Source of the DNA: Affinundibacterium seohonense
Lineage (GTDB): Bacteria; Pseudomonadota; Gammaproteobacteria; Burkholderiales; Burkholderiaceae_D
Assembly (NCBI RefSeq): GCF_014284305.1
Contig: NZ_JACOFW010000016.1
Span: forward strand, 45,180 to 109,179
Direction of reading: 5' to 3'
Length of the DNA: 64,000 nucleotides
The notes beneath the pieces were generated by a model. That model made no database searches. It saw only the letters and a program-made list of their open reading frames with translations, and was not told the origin of the DNA. Positions 1-8,324 of the stretch are shown here, piece by piece. The position numbers and the translations under genes were made by a program. Each line of letters opens with the position of its first letter. The first letter of the stretch is position 1.

Positions 1-1
1 T

Positions 2-190
2 ATCACTTCACCGCTTTCACCGCATACTTTGCGTCATGCTTTTGCCACGCATTTATTGAATCACGGTGCCGATTTACGGGTCGTGCAATTGCTGCTTGGT
101 CATGCCGACATTTCCACTACGCAGATCTACACCCATGTGGCACGTGAACGATTGAAACAACTGCACGCAGAGCATCACCCGCGCGGGTAA
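2..190 (+). CDS. xerD: XerD tyrosine recombinase, C-terminal 62 residues (cut by window edge)
   Basis: Open frame from the left edge to a TAA stop. It carries the end of a tyrosine recombinase catalytic domain: [12 protein letters not shown] (the HxxR box), [15 protein letters not shown] (the late histidine and the nucleophilic tyrosine) and a tail ending [12 protein letters not shown] that is characteristic of XerD. XerD with XerC resolves chromosome dimers at dif during division. The upstream part lies outside the window, so the start and N-terminal domain cannot be judged. An integron or phage integrase is less likely because of the XerD-like tail and the housekeeping neighbours. Confidence 0.9.
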   Translation: MTSPLSPHTLRHAFATHLLNHGADLRVVQLLLGHADISTTQIYTHVARERLKQLHAEHHPRG

Positions 191-225
191 AATGCTATTT
201 TTCAAGATAACTAGTGAGAAGTATT

Positions 226-711
226 TTGGCAAAAAAAGAACACGTCTCCGAGACACCAGCGACGCAATTATTGCGAAAAAAAGGCGCGATATTTACTGAG
301 CATCCTTATGCCTATGAGGAACATGGTGGTACTGCTGTGTCTTCCCGAGAGTTAGGTGTCGAAGAGCATGTCGTCATCAAAACTTTGATCATGCAAGACG
401 AGCACGCCAAACCGATGGTGGTGCTGATGCATGGTGATAAAACGGTTTCAACAAAAAATCTGGCTCGGCAAATTGGCTGTAAGTCAGTTGAACCATGCAA
501 GCCTGAAGTGGCGCAGCGGCATTCAGGCTATATGATCGGTGGAACCTCACCGTTCGGCACAAAAAAAGTGATGCCTGTTTATGTCGAGGCTAGTGTATTG
601 GAACTCGACAAAATCTATTTGAATGGTGGTCGGCGTGGCTACTTGATCGGCATTGCCCCAGTGCTGCTGCTGGAGGTACTATCCGCAAAGTCAGTGAATT
701 GCGCACTCTAA
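226..711 (+). CDS. ybaK: YbaK/EbsC-family aminoacyl-tRNA deacylase
   Basis: About 161 residues, the usual length of the YbaK/ProX editing-domain family, which hydrolyses mischarged Cys-tRNA(Pro) or related substrates in the cytoplasm. The EEHGGT segment, the VIKTL lysine that is invariant in the family, VSTKNLAR and the GGTSPFGT glycine loop are all present. A GTG at 214 is in frame, but the TTG at 226 is preferred: GAGAAG precedes it at good spacing, and the resulting start MAKKEHVSETPAT fits the family as I remember it. It lies 35 bp downstream of xerD on the same strand. Exact substrate specificity cannot be read from the sequence. Confidence 0.88.
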   Translation: MAKKEHVSETPATQLLRKKGAIFTEHPYAYEEHGGTAVSSRELGVEEHVVIKTLIMQDEHAKPMVVLMHGDKTVSTKNLARQIGCKSVEPCKPEVAQRHSGYMIGGTSPFGTKKVMPVYVEASVLELDKIYLNGGRRGYLIGIAPVLLLEVLSAKSVNCAL

Positions 712-834
712 ATGTTTTTAAATGACTAGAGTTTCATAAGGTGATGTGCAAAAATGTGCGGCTTGCTTGTTGTATAGCTTTAATAATCAAAAAATAACCA
801 AAACTAAATTTAAAATAATAGGATGGGATAACAG

Positions 835-1440
835 ATGAATGCAGTGATCGCAATTATTGCGGCCTACTTGATTGGTTCAATTTCTTTTGCCGTTGTGGTG
901 AGTCGATTATTCGGCCTATCCGATCCACGCACGTACGGTTCCAAAAATCCTGGTGCGACCAATGTACTACGGTCAGGAAATAAGGCTGCAGCTGTTTTGA
1001 CTCTGCTCGGCGATGGAGTTAAAGGTTGGTTCGCTGTTTGGCTGGCGATGGTTTTTCAAGAGCAGTTTGAGTTGTCGAGCAATACCATTGCTGCGGTTGG
1101 ATTAGCCGTGTTTGTCGGCCATTTGTGGCCAGTGTTTTTTAAATTCGTCGGCGGTAAAGGTGTCGCCACCGCGCTTGGGGTTTTGTTGGCAATCAATATT
1201 TGGCTTGGCCTCGCGACGCTTGCGACTTGGTTAATTGTCGCTTATGCCTTCCGCTATTCCTCCTTAGCGGCTTTAATTGCCTCTTTGTTTGCGCCGTTTT
1301 ACTATGCTTTATTATTCGGCCCGAATTTGACCTTGCTAGCGGTGGCGATCATGAGTGGCTTATTGATTTATCGTCACAGTCAAAATATCGCGAATTTGAT
1401 GAGTGGTAAGGAAAGTCGGATCGGTAGTAAGAAGAAATAA
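835..1440 (+). CDS. plsY: PlsY, acyl-phosphate:glycerol-3-phosphate acyltransferase
   Basis: A 201-residue polytopic membrane protein that transfers acyl groups from acyl-phosphate to glycerol-3-phosphate, the first step of phospholipid synthesis. Family signatures are visible: [19 protein letters not shown] and [18 protein letters not shown], the last being the glycine-rich phosphate-binding loop. A purine-rich GGATGGGA lies just upstream of the ATG. The tail is basic (GSKKK). The gene is followed by a strong hairpin shared with convergent tsaD. About 120 bp of AT-rich sequence upstream could hold its own promoter. Confidence 0.95.
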   Translation: MNAVIAIIAAYLIGSISFAVVVSRLFGLSDPRTYGSKNPGATNVLRSGNKAAAVLTLLGDGVKGWFAVWLAMVFQEQFELSSNTIAAVGLAVFVGHLWPVFFKFVGGKGVATALGVLLAINIWLGLATLATWLIVAYAFRYSSLAALIASLFAPFYYALLFGPNLTLLAVAIMSGLLIYRHSQNIANLMSGKESRIGSKKK

Positions 1441-1482
1441 GAAGAAATAAGTAGAAGTAGGAATTAAGTGGTGATCAAAGAA

Positions 1483-1517
1483 AATCCCTCGACCTTTCGG
1501 TAACGAGGGATTTTTTT
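1483..1517. terminator. Bidirectional rho-independent terminator between plsY and tsaD
   Basis: The stem AATCCCTCG/CGAGGGATT is followed by seven T on the plus strand and preceded by an A-run, so it can serve both convergent genes. Its T-run overlaps the tsaD stop codon. Confidence 0.9.
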
Positions 1518-2556
1518 ATACCGTTACCAATTCTTGCAAAGGCCATCGTGGTCTGACATTGAAACTGTAATTTTTCGTTGCTAACGTTGGATGGGCTTGT
1601 AAGCGCATCGCACCAGCAAAAGCAATCATCGCGCCATTGTCAGTGCAAAATTCCAACTCTGGATAGTAAACTTGAAAGCGTTTTTTCGGATTGCTGGAGT
1701 TCGCAGCGGTATTTAATGCCGTGCGTAGCTGCTGATTGGCACCGACGCCGCCAGCGATGACTAAACGCTTTAGACCGGTTTGCTTCATCGCTGTCAGACA
1801 TTTGGCGACTAAGACATCGACGATGGCATCGACAAAACCACGCGCGACATTGGCTTTATCAATTTCATTCAAAGCGTTGGGATACTTTTTGACGGCAGTG
1901 AGTACGGCCGTTTTTAATCCTGAAAAACTAAAATTCAAATCCTTGGAATGCAACATCGGTCGCGGGAACTGATGCACAGTTGGATCGCCGGTCAAGGCGA
2001 GTTTTGAAATGGCTGGGCCACCGGGATAATCCAGCCCAAGTAATTTGGCCGATTTATCAAACGCTTCACCTGCCGCGTCATCCAGCGTTTCCCCCAAGAG
2101 TGTGTATTGTCCTACTGCGTCAACCCGCATCAATTGCGTATGACCTCCAGACACTAGCAAGGCAATAAACGGAAACTCAGGCGGCTCACTGGCAAGTAAA
2201 GGCGACAGCAAATGGCCTTCTAAATGGTGAATGCCGATCAATGGCTTGTCCAAAGCCATTCCTAAACCACAGGCAACGGAAGCACCGACTAAAAGAGCGC
2301 CAGCCAAGCCCGGTCCTTGGGTGTACGCAATCGCATCGATCTGCGATGTATCTAGCTCAGCTTTATTGAGGGCCTCGCGCAAGAGCGGCAGGACACGTTT
2401 CACGTGATCACGCGAGGCGAGTTCTGGCACCACGCCGCCATACTCTTGATGCATAGCGATTTGTGAGTGCAGGGCGTGCGACAGCAAGCCACGTTCGGTA
2501 TCGTATAAAGCGATGCCGGTTTCATCACAAGAGGATTCAATACCAAGAACGATCAT
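1516..2556 (-). CDS. tsaD: TsaD, tRNA threonylcarbamoyladenosine (t6A) synthase catalytic subunit
   Basis: 346 residues, full length for the Kae1/TsaD family, which transfers threonylcarbamoyl to A37 of ANN-decoding tRNAs together with TsaB and TsaE. It begins [14 protein letters not shown]. The metal-binding HxxxH is present as HLEGH, followed by [32 protein letters not shown] and the C-terminal [12 protein letters not shown]. It is convergent with plsY. The gene upstream on the same strand is unrelated and ends about 110 bp away. Confidence 0.97.
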   Translation of the reverse strand: MIVLGIESSCDETGIALYDTERGLLSHALHSQIAMHQEYGGVVPELASRDHVKRVLPLLREALNKAELDTSQIDAIAYTQGPGLAGALLVGASVACGLGMALDKPLIGIHHLEGHLLSPLLASEPPEFPFIALLVSGGHTQLMRVDAVGQYTLLGETLDDAAGEAFDKSAKLLGLDYPGGPAISKLALTGDPTVHQFPRPMLHSKDLNFSFSGLKTAVLTAVKKYPNALNEIDKANVARGFVDAIVDVLVAKCLTAMKQTGLKRLVIAGGVGANQQLRTALNTAANSSNPKKRFQVYYPELEFCTDNGAMIAFAGAMRLQAHPTLATKNYSFNVRPRWPLQELVTV

Positions 2557-2667
2557 AATTAAATTTCTATGGAAAATGCAAAAGAGCCAGCCTTGGCAGG
2601 TGGCTATTATAAATCATAGTGATGTCTAAGCAATTTGCGACGCTAAGTCGATGTCCACGATGGTGCT

Positions 2668-4794
2668 TCAGCCAATTGAATCAGCCAAGTGAATCAGCCA
2701 ATTTTGTAGGCCAGCGCCGTGCAGAGGCTTGCTAGCGAAATAGCCTTGCATGGAATCGCAACCAAGGGATATAAGCGTGTCGCGTTCTGCTTCAGTTTCT
2801 ATGCCTTCTGCAATCACATGGAGATTCAAACCATGGCCCATTTCGATGATGGTTTTTACCAGTCTTTGGGTCGATGCTTGCTGATCAATATTGATGACAA
2901 AGCTGCGGTCGATTTTTAATTCTGTGACAGGTAATTTTTGCAAATAGGCGAGTGAGGAGTGACCGGTACCAAAATCGTCGATGGATAGACCGATCCCTAT
3001 GTTACGTAGTGATTGTAACAATGGAATCGCATTGCCTGGGTTTTCCATAATGCCGCTTTCAGTTAACTCCAGTTGCAGATTTTCCGGTTTGACTTGGTAT
3101 TGTTGGAGTAATTGATGAACCCGTTCTGGAAAACTCTGATCTCGCAAATCCTTGGTACTCACATTGACCGCAATGCTCAATTGTGGATAGGCGTGTTGCC
3201 AAGACGCTAGAGTTTGTAGCGCTTGTTTCAACATCCAATCCGTCACATGGTTGATATAACCTGTGCGCTCCGCAAAAGGAATAAATTCAGCTGGGGAAAT
3301 AAATCCACGTTGCGGGTGTTGCCATCGCACCAAGGCTTCGAAGCCATAGCAACTATGATCATTGAAGCGTATTTTGGGTTGCAACCACATTTGTAGTTCA
3401 TCATTTTGTACCGCTGCGCGCAAATCAGAGAGCAGGCTCAGATGACTTAAGCGCGAGGCCTCTTGCGCATCGGAATACCAGGCTGATAATTGCGTACTTT
3501 CCTTGGCAACGTATAAGGCAACTTCGGCATTGCGGATCAGACTCGGCAGATCTTTGGTTGCTGCGGTTGCCAATGCAATCCCAAATACCAGATTCACATC
3601 GACACTATGATTACCGCAAATAATCGGAGTAGTGAGTTGCAAATTGATGGCATGCACGACCTGCTCAACAAATTCGGCCATATTTTGTTGTTCATCGAGT
3701 GCGCAAGACAATGCGAATTGGCCACCCGAGAATTTTGCCAAAAAGGTCCGAGAAGTTGGCAGGGATTGCAGCGCTGCTTTCAGTCGTTGGCTCGTCTCGA
3801 CAATGATCGTGTCGCCAGTGCCAAAGCCTAAAGTTTCATTGACTATCTTGAGTCGGGCGACATCCATTAAGATCATTGCATGACCTTGCACGCTCTGTTG
3901 TTCAAATTCTTTTAATAACAAGATGCGATTGGGAAGGCCGCTAAGTGGATCAAAATAAGCGAGTTGCTCAATTTCAGCCTCGCGCGCAGCGATCGCATCA
4001 CCCATGGTATTGAGCGCTTGGCCGACTCTGGCAACCTCGGTGGCACGGGTTGCCGGCACTTTGCTAGCGTAATTGCCTTCAGCGATTTGTCGTGCGCTTT
4101 GTTCCAACTGATTTAAAGGTCGAACCACGCTTCTTTGCGTGAAAAAAGCTAAAGCGATGCCAGTCAGAACCGCCAAGATAGAGATAGAAATCACTTGCAG
4201 CTTGAGGCGTGCCAGATCATTTTGTTCTTCCTCTTGTCTTTGTTGAATATGTTTCTTGGCTAAATCCAATAAAATGCCACTCTCAGTGAGGAAAGCCTGA
4301 CGGGCTGGCGCCACCTGCGTTTCAAAAACGTCTTTTGCACCATCTGTGTTGTCTAACTCAATCTCGTCGAAGAGATTTAAATAGGACTGGCGAAACTCTT
4401 GATGGGTCACCGCTAATCGTTGCAAGCAGATCGTTTGTATTTCATCTTCTGATTCTTTGCTGAGTTTTTGAATCAATTGATCAATATGCTTTTTCTTAGC
4501 GTCGATGGCATCATAGGCAGGTTTGCGTTTATCTTGCGTGGTATTAAATATGAGCACTAATGCACTGGTTGACCCCTCAATGTCCAGAGCTAAATTTTGT
4601 ACCTGTAAAAGCTGCTGTAAGTCATTTCTAGCAAATTCTTGGCTACGCTGTGAGACTTGTTGAACTTGGATCACGCTGCGAGCTACCACAATGATAAACA
4701 AGCACAAGATTAGGGAATAGCTCAGCGCTAGGCGATAACTGATTCTGCTTGGCAGAATTCGGTCGATAACATAAAGGTAGGCATTTTTTAACAT
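2668..4794 (-). CDS. Membrane HAMP-GGDEF-EAL protein, probable c-di-GMP phosphodiesterase
   Basis: 708 residues. N-terminal membrane helix (about 20-42), a helical periplasmic region of about 150 residues, a second helix (about 200-220), HAMP (about 220-275), then GGDEF and EAL domains. The GGDEF signature is replaced by SGGQF, so cyclase activity is not expected and the domain may be regulatory. The EAL domain keeps the residues needed for cyclic-di-GMP hydrolysis: EALVRW, NVS, ELTES, DDFGTG, KIDRSF, AEGIETE and the QGYFASKP end. The periplasmic region resembles helical-bundle sensors of the 4HB/CHASE type, but the ligand is unknown. It is transcribed alone, with about 200 bp free upstream. 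Confidence 0.9.
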   Translation of the reverse strand: MLKNAYLYVIDRILPSRISYRLALSYSLILCLFIIVVARSVIQVQQVSQRSQEFARNDLQQLLQVQNLALDIEGSTSALVLIFNTTQDKRKPAYDAIDAKKKHIDQLIQKLSKESEDEIQTICLQRLAVTHQEFRQSYLNLFDEIELDNTDGAKDVFETQVAPARQAFLTESGILLDLAKKHIQQRQEEEQNDLARLKLQVISISILAVLTGIALAFFTQRSVVRPLNQLEQSARQIAEGNYASKVPATRATEVARVGQALNTMGDAIAAREAEIEQLAYFDPLSGLPNRILLLKEFEQQSVQGHAMILMDVARLKIVNETLGFGTGDTIIVETSQRLKAALQSLPTSRTFLAKFSGGQFALSCALDEQQNMAEFVEQVVHAINLQLTTPIICGNHSVDVNLVFGIALATAATKDLPSLIRNAEVALYVAKESTQLSAWYSDAQEASRLSHLSLLSDLRAAVQNDELQMWLQPKIRFNDHSCYGFEALVRWQHPQRGFISPAEFIPFAERTGYINHVTDWMLKQALQTLASWQHAYPQLSIAVNVSTKDLRDQSFPERVHQLLQQYQVKPENLQLELTESGIMENPGNAIPLLQSLRNIGIGLSIDDFGTGHSSLAYLQKLPVTELKIDRSFVINIDQQASTQRLVKTIIEMGHGLNLHVIAEGIETEAERDTLISLGCDSMQGYFASKPLHGAGLQNWLIHLADSIG

Positions 4795-5000
4795 GCGGTG
4801 GAAGTGCTTTCTTATTAGCCTGACTATTAAATCAAATTCTCGGTTAACTGGAAAGCGAATCTTTGCTTGCTTGTAAGATTCGTTGTAAAGCGTCCTGCGA
4901 CGATATACTGTTAGCTTGAATTGCGCTGAAAAAACCCAGAGTCTTTAGGGATCAGCTACAATGAAATTCTTAATATTCTATCGATTTTGGGAGACAGTCT

Positions 5001-5321
5001 ATGTTTTTAGATCATGCAAAAATTTCTGCGACGCATAGCGAAACTGAACCGGATCGTATAGAACGATTAAATCGAGTCTATGGATATGCAATGGCTTTGG
5101 CGGATAGTGATAGCAATCATGAGTGTATTACCAAGCTCGCCAAATTACATGATCACAAAGGGACGCTAATGGTGATCTGGCATGAAGCGCCAAGTGAATT
5201 CGAAAGAATTTATTTTATGAAAGCGTGGAAAAGTAAAATAGGCGATGAGTCCACGCATGTTGAGCATGCCTTAATGCTGCAAGAGCCACATGCAGAAGAG
5301 GGAAATGACGCCGCTGCGTAA
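5001..5321 (+). CDS. Small hypothetical protein (106 aa)
   Basis: No family recognised. The reading frame is supported by a good GGGAG Shine-Dalgarno 7-8 bases before the ATG and by ordinary soluble-protein composition. It is predicted helical and acidic, with a His/Glu-rich end (EHALMLQEPHAEEG). There is no signal peptide or membrane segment. It stands alone between two minus-strand genes and ends before a hairpin. Confidence 0.65.
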   Translation: MFLDHAKISATHSETEPDRIERLNRVYGYAMALADSDSNHECITKLAKLHDHKGTLMVIWHEAPSEFERIYFMKAWKSKIGDESTHVEHALMLQEPHAEEGNDAAA

Positions 5322-5349
5322 ATGCAGATGCCATCTTCATTTTGCTGAA

Positions 5350-5400
5350 TTAAAAATGGCGAGATCGCTCCCAAGTTGAGAGCCTTCTCGCCATTTGCAT
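5350..5400. terminator. Hairpin between the 106-aa gene and the MarC-family gene
   Basis: Perfect 11-bp stem AAATGGCGAGA/TCTCGCCATTT (5354-5364 with 5386-5396). On the minus strand it is followed by TTTTTAA, so it mainly ends the MarC-family gene, though it could also act on the plus strand. Confidence 0.75.
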
Positions 5401-5418
5401 TATTGGTCTTTAAAACGA

Positions 5419-6099
5419 CTAGCCCAACTTCAAATCTTCCAATAATTCAGAAATGCCGCTCCAACCAATTTCAATCCCGATACATAACAAAATGAACGCG
5501 GACAAGCGCATTAAGACAGTGGCGCCGACATCACCTAAAAAGCTTTCCAAATTGCGCGCGAAACGATAGGACAAATAAATTGCAATCGTCGTGAGAAAGA
5601 CACCGATTGTTGCTGCCAATCCTGTGATCAACCAATCAACTGGTTTGTTTGGTAACTGTGCACCTAAGGTAATTGAGGTGGCAATTGCACCAGGACCGAC
5701 CGTTAAGGGAAAGCTGAAAGGAAAAAAGCTATGTCGACGTAGTTCTTCTTTGGTCCAATTCCCAGCCGACGCTGCGACAGACGTGCGCAACTTATCTTGG
5801 CCCTGATCGTTCAATAATTTCCAGCCTGCCATCCCTACCACGATACCACCCGCGACTCGGACAATAGGCAAAGAGATACCGAAAAAATCCAGTACGTAGG
5901 AACCAACGAAGACGGCTCCCATCAGTAAAAAGAAACAATTAAAAGCAATTCGCTTGGCTAGTCGATTTGCCATCACCTGATCCATAGGGCCAGTCATTGA
6001 CAAGAAGATTGGCGCCACCGCGATCGGATTGAGTATCGGTAGCAAGGTCACCGGTACGACAATGAGTGCCTTCACAAAGACGGTTAACGCGATACTCAT
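5419..6099 (-). CDS. MarC/UPF0056 family integral membrane protein
   Basis: 226 residues with about six hydrophobic segments. The opening with ALIVVPVTLLPILNPIAVAPIF and the later FPFSFPLTVGPGAIAT are hallmarks of the MarC (YhgN/YchE) family, whose function is unsettled. The reading frame stays open 62 codons further upstream, but the ATG at 6099 is chosen because GGAGG sits 5-6 bases before it and the product then begins at the family N-terminus. The upstream extension would translate a palindromic element and is probably not coding. Confidence 0.87.
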   Translation of the reverse strand: MSIALTVFVKALIVVPVTLLPILNPIAVAPIFLSMTGPMDQVMANRLAKRIAFNCFFLLMGAVFVGSYVLDFFGISLPIVRVAGGIVVGMAGWKLLNDQGQDKLRTSVAASAGNWTKEELRRHSFFPFSFPLTVGPGAIATSITLGAQLPNKPVDWLITGLAATIGVFLTTIAIYLSYRFARNLESFLGDVGATVLMRLSAFILLCIGIEIGWSGISELLEDLKLG

Positions 6100-6154
6100 G
6101 TTGCCTCCAAAATGTTGTAATAATCCTAGAAACGGTAGTTGGACAGGTTCGAGT

Positions 6155-6250
6155 GTGCATTTTTCCGCCTCTCTGGCGAGGCGCGACGACGACGGAACCT
6201 CCATGTTCATAGGAGGAGTAACGAAGTCCAGAGTGGCGGAAAAGTGTGCA
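6155..6250. repeat. Long imperfect hairpin element upstream of the MarC-family gene
   Basis: The outer arms near 6155-6175 (TGCATTTTTCCGCCTCTCTGG) and 6228-6250 are nearly complementary, and an inner CCTCC/GGAGG stem with an 8-base loop sits at 6198-6216. The whole could fold into one cruciform or RNA hairpin of about 95 nt. It lies in the 438-bp gap between the divergent MarC-family and olsB genes and may be a small non-autonomous palindromic repeat or a 5' leader structure. Copies elsewhere cannot be checked here. Confidence 0.5.
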
Positions 6251-6445
6251 ATCGTGCCTGTAGCGCTCTCACCCAAATGGAGCAATACAAAATTAACCGA
6301 ATCTTACGATAAATCATTAACTTACTTTACCTTTGAAGCGGTCAACTGCCGTTTCTAGGATTATTGTGATTATGCAATATTTCCTCTCTATGGTGGGGGA
6401 TTTCATACATCGAATTATGGCGTGAACTTTGTTGTAATTTTACCT

Positions 6446-6489
6446 TGTCATAAAACAGACATGCAATTGTCACAATCTTGAAGTATTCG
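6446..6489 (+). promoter_or_regulatory. Predicted Pho box (three half-sites) upstream of olsB
   Basis: TGTCA at 6446, AGACA at 6457 and TGTCA at 6468 are spaced exactly 11 bp apart, the spacing of PhoB half-sites (consensus CTGTCATAAATCTGTCA). A weak -10 (TATTCG at 6484) sits 27 bp from the start of the second half-site, the same distance as in the ppk and pstS promoters in this window. The call rests on pattern matching only. Confidence 0.6.
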
Positions 6490-6537
6490 CTCTTTATTCT
6501 GCTCGCTAAAGCTGATTTGAATAAAGGAGACCAGCGC

Positions 6538-7305
6538 ATGAGAGTGTTGACGATACCGGGCGATGCCAACCCAAGTTTTTCTAAACTTAGCCTCAGTCTT
6601 GCCAGTACCAAGAAGGAAGTAAAGGAAGTCCAGCGCTTGCGCTACAAAGTATTTATTGAGGCCATGGGATTGTCAGCTTTAGCTAATGAAGACTGCCTCG
6701 ATAAAGATGAATTCGATGAACATTGTGATCATCTGATCGTGCGCGATACCAAAACGCTGAAAGTCGTTGGCACATATCGCATACTCGGTCCGAATGCAGC
6801 GCGTGACGTGGGTCGTTACTATTCCGAAGGTGAATTTGATTTGTCGCGTCTGCAAAATATCCGTGGCAGCATTGCAGAAGCGGGGCGCGCTTGCATTCAT
6901 CCTGACTACCGTAGCGGTGCCGTGATTATGTTGTTGTGGGCGGGTTTAGCAGCATACATGCGGCGTGAACGTTGTGAATTTTTGATCGGCTGTGCCAGTA
7001 TCAGTCTGGCAGATGGTGGTCATAATGCAGCGGCGATCTATCGTAGTTTTGGTGAAGAGGCATTCGCACCATTGGACTATCGAGTGACGCCACATCTGCC
7101 TTTCCCATTAGAGAGTATGGATGAAGGACATGAAGCACGCATTCCGCCATTGCTGCGCGGCTATTTGCGAGCTGGTGCGTGGATCTGCGGCGAACCTGCT
7201 TGGGATCCTGATTTTCATAGCGCTGATCTATTCGTGATGTTGCCTTTAGCGAATTTGGATAACCGTTACGCCAAGCATTATGGCACTGAGGACCTCGTCA
7301 AATGA
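6538..7305 (+). CDS. olsB: OlsB-like L-ornithine N-alpha-acyltransferase (GNAT fold)
   Basis: 255 residues. The family makes lyso-ornithine lipid from ornithine and 3-hydroxyacyl-ACP, the first committed step of phosphorus-free ornithine lipid. RLRYKVFIEAMG, FDEHCDHLIVRD, GTYRILGP, GRYYSEGEFDLSR and EAGRACIHPDYRSG match the OlsB/Acetyltransf_5 pattern. The ATG at 6538 is chosen because AGGAG lies about 9 bases before it; an upstream in-frame start would run through the promoter region. It overlaps the next gene by 4 bp (ATGA), so translation is probably coupled. A Pho-box-like site precedes it. The second enzyme, OlsA, is not in the window. A related hemolysin-type acyltransferase is the alternative. 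Confidence 0.82.
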   Translation: MRVLTIPGDANPSFSKLSLSLASTKKEVKEVQRLRYKVFIEAMGLSALANEDCLDKDEFDEHCDHLIVRDTKTLKVVGTYRILGPNAARDVGRYYSEGEFDLSRLQNIRGSIAEAGRACIHPDYRSGAVIMLLWAGLAAYMRRERCEFLIGCASISLADGGHNAAAIYRSFGEEAFAPLDYRVTPHLPFPLESMDEGHEARIPPLLRGYLRAGAWICGEPAWDPDFHSADLFVMLPLANLDNRYAKHYGTEDLVK

Positions 7306-8159
7306 TGCCAGCAGATCAGTTCCTCGATAAGAAAATGCAAAAGCTTTTAAAGACCCCGAAACCGCCTAAAAAAGACATCAAACATTTTCGAACGATATGG
7401 ATTTCTGATCTGCACCTCGGTACTACAGGCTGTCAGGCTAAGCGCTTGCTAGAGTTTCTGAAAGCAACCGAATCGGAAACCCTATATTTGGTCGGTGACA
7501 TCATCGATGGTTGGCAATTAAAGCGCCGGTGGTATTGGGATCAAACCCACAACAACATCGTGCAAACGGTCTTGAAAAAAGCCAAGAAGGGGACCAATGT
7601 GATTTTTGTCCCCGGCAATCATGATGAGGCCGCACGACAATTCATCGAGTTGGATTTTGGCGGCATACAAGTGCGTGATGAGCTAGTACATACGACCGCC
7701 GATGGTAAGCGTATGTTGGTGTTGCATGGTGATCGCTTTGACGGCGTGATTGCCTGCGCGAAGTGGCTAGCCTATTTGGGCGACAGTATGTACACCGTGA
7801 TTTTAAAAATCAACCAAGTCTTTAATCAGTGGCGTGCACGCGCAGGCTTACCTTATTGGTCGTTGTCGCAATACCTAAAATCAAAGGTAAAGAATGCAGT
7901 TAGTTACATCACCAAGTTCGAAGATGCATTAGCCGATGAAGCCCGCAAACGCGGTCTGGATGGTGTGATCTGCGGTCATATTCACAAACCAGAGATTCGT
8001 GACATCAACGGGATTATGTATTGCAATGATGGCGATTGGGTTGAAAGCTTGTCTGCGCTGATCGAAGAGGCCGACGGAGAATTACGTTTAATCACATGGC
8101 ATGATGTGGTGCATCAGTCTCACCATGTCGAGTTACAACACTTGGCCTTGCCTGCTTGA
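7302..8159 (+). CDS. Metallophosphoesterase, PlcP/LpxH-like (probable phospholipase C)
   Basis: 285 residues with a complete calcineurin-type dimetal site: SDLHLG, VGDIIDG, PGNHDE, LHGDRFD and GHIHKP. The family is often annotated UDP-2,3-diacylglucosamine diphosphatase. However, the long form with WYWDQTHNN and KKAKKGTNV resembles PlcP of Sinorhizobium, which removes phospholipid headgroups under phosphate starvation. Its ATG overlaps the stop of olsB (ATGA), giving a two-gene operon of ornithine-lipid synthesis and phospholipid turnover behind a Pho-like box. This favours a PlcP role over lipid A synthesis, by inference from context. An ATG at 7305 is an alternative start. Confidence 0.78.
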   Translation: MMPADQFLDKKMQKLLKTPKPPKKDIKHFRTIWISDLHLGTTGCQAKRLLEFLKATESETLYLVGDIIDGWQLKRRWYWDQTHNNIVQTVLKKAKKGTNVIFVPGNHDEAARQFIELDFGGIQVRDELVHTTADGKRMLVLHGDRFDGVIACAKWLAYLGDSMYTVILKINQVFNQWRARAGLPYWSLSQYLKSKVKNAVSYITKFEDALADEARKRGLDGVICGHIHKPEIRDINGIMYCNDGDWVESLSALIEEADGELRLITWHDVVHQSHHVELQHLALPA

Positions 8160-8236
8160 ATGACTTTTTAGCTGGCATGGCTGTGAATGTTTATTCCTAG
8201 TCAAATTGCTAGAGTCAATTCTCCTTTGTTTTACAC

Positions 8237-8272
8237 AAAAAACGCCGACCTTATTAAGGTTGGCGTTTTTAT
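8237..8272 (+). terminator. Rho-independent terminator after the olsB operon
   Basis: Stem AAAACGCCGACCTT/AAGGTTGGCGTTTT (one G-T pair) with a short ATT loop and flanking A and T runs, 80-110 bp after the last stop. It can also serve the convergent propeller gene. Confidence 0.9.
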
Positions 8273-8324
8273 TTGTGACATTGAGGAATTCAATCTCAAA
8301 TAACTAAGATTGAGCACCTAAGTC

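Noticed and set aside
6100..6285. N-terminal extension of the MarC-family protein by 62 codons
   Set aside because: The extension translates the palindromic element; the downstream ATG has a GGAGG and matches the family N-terminus.
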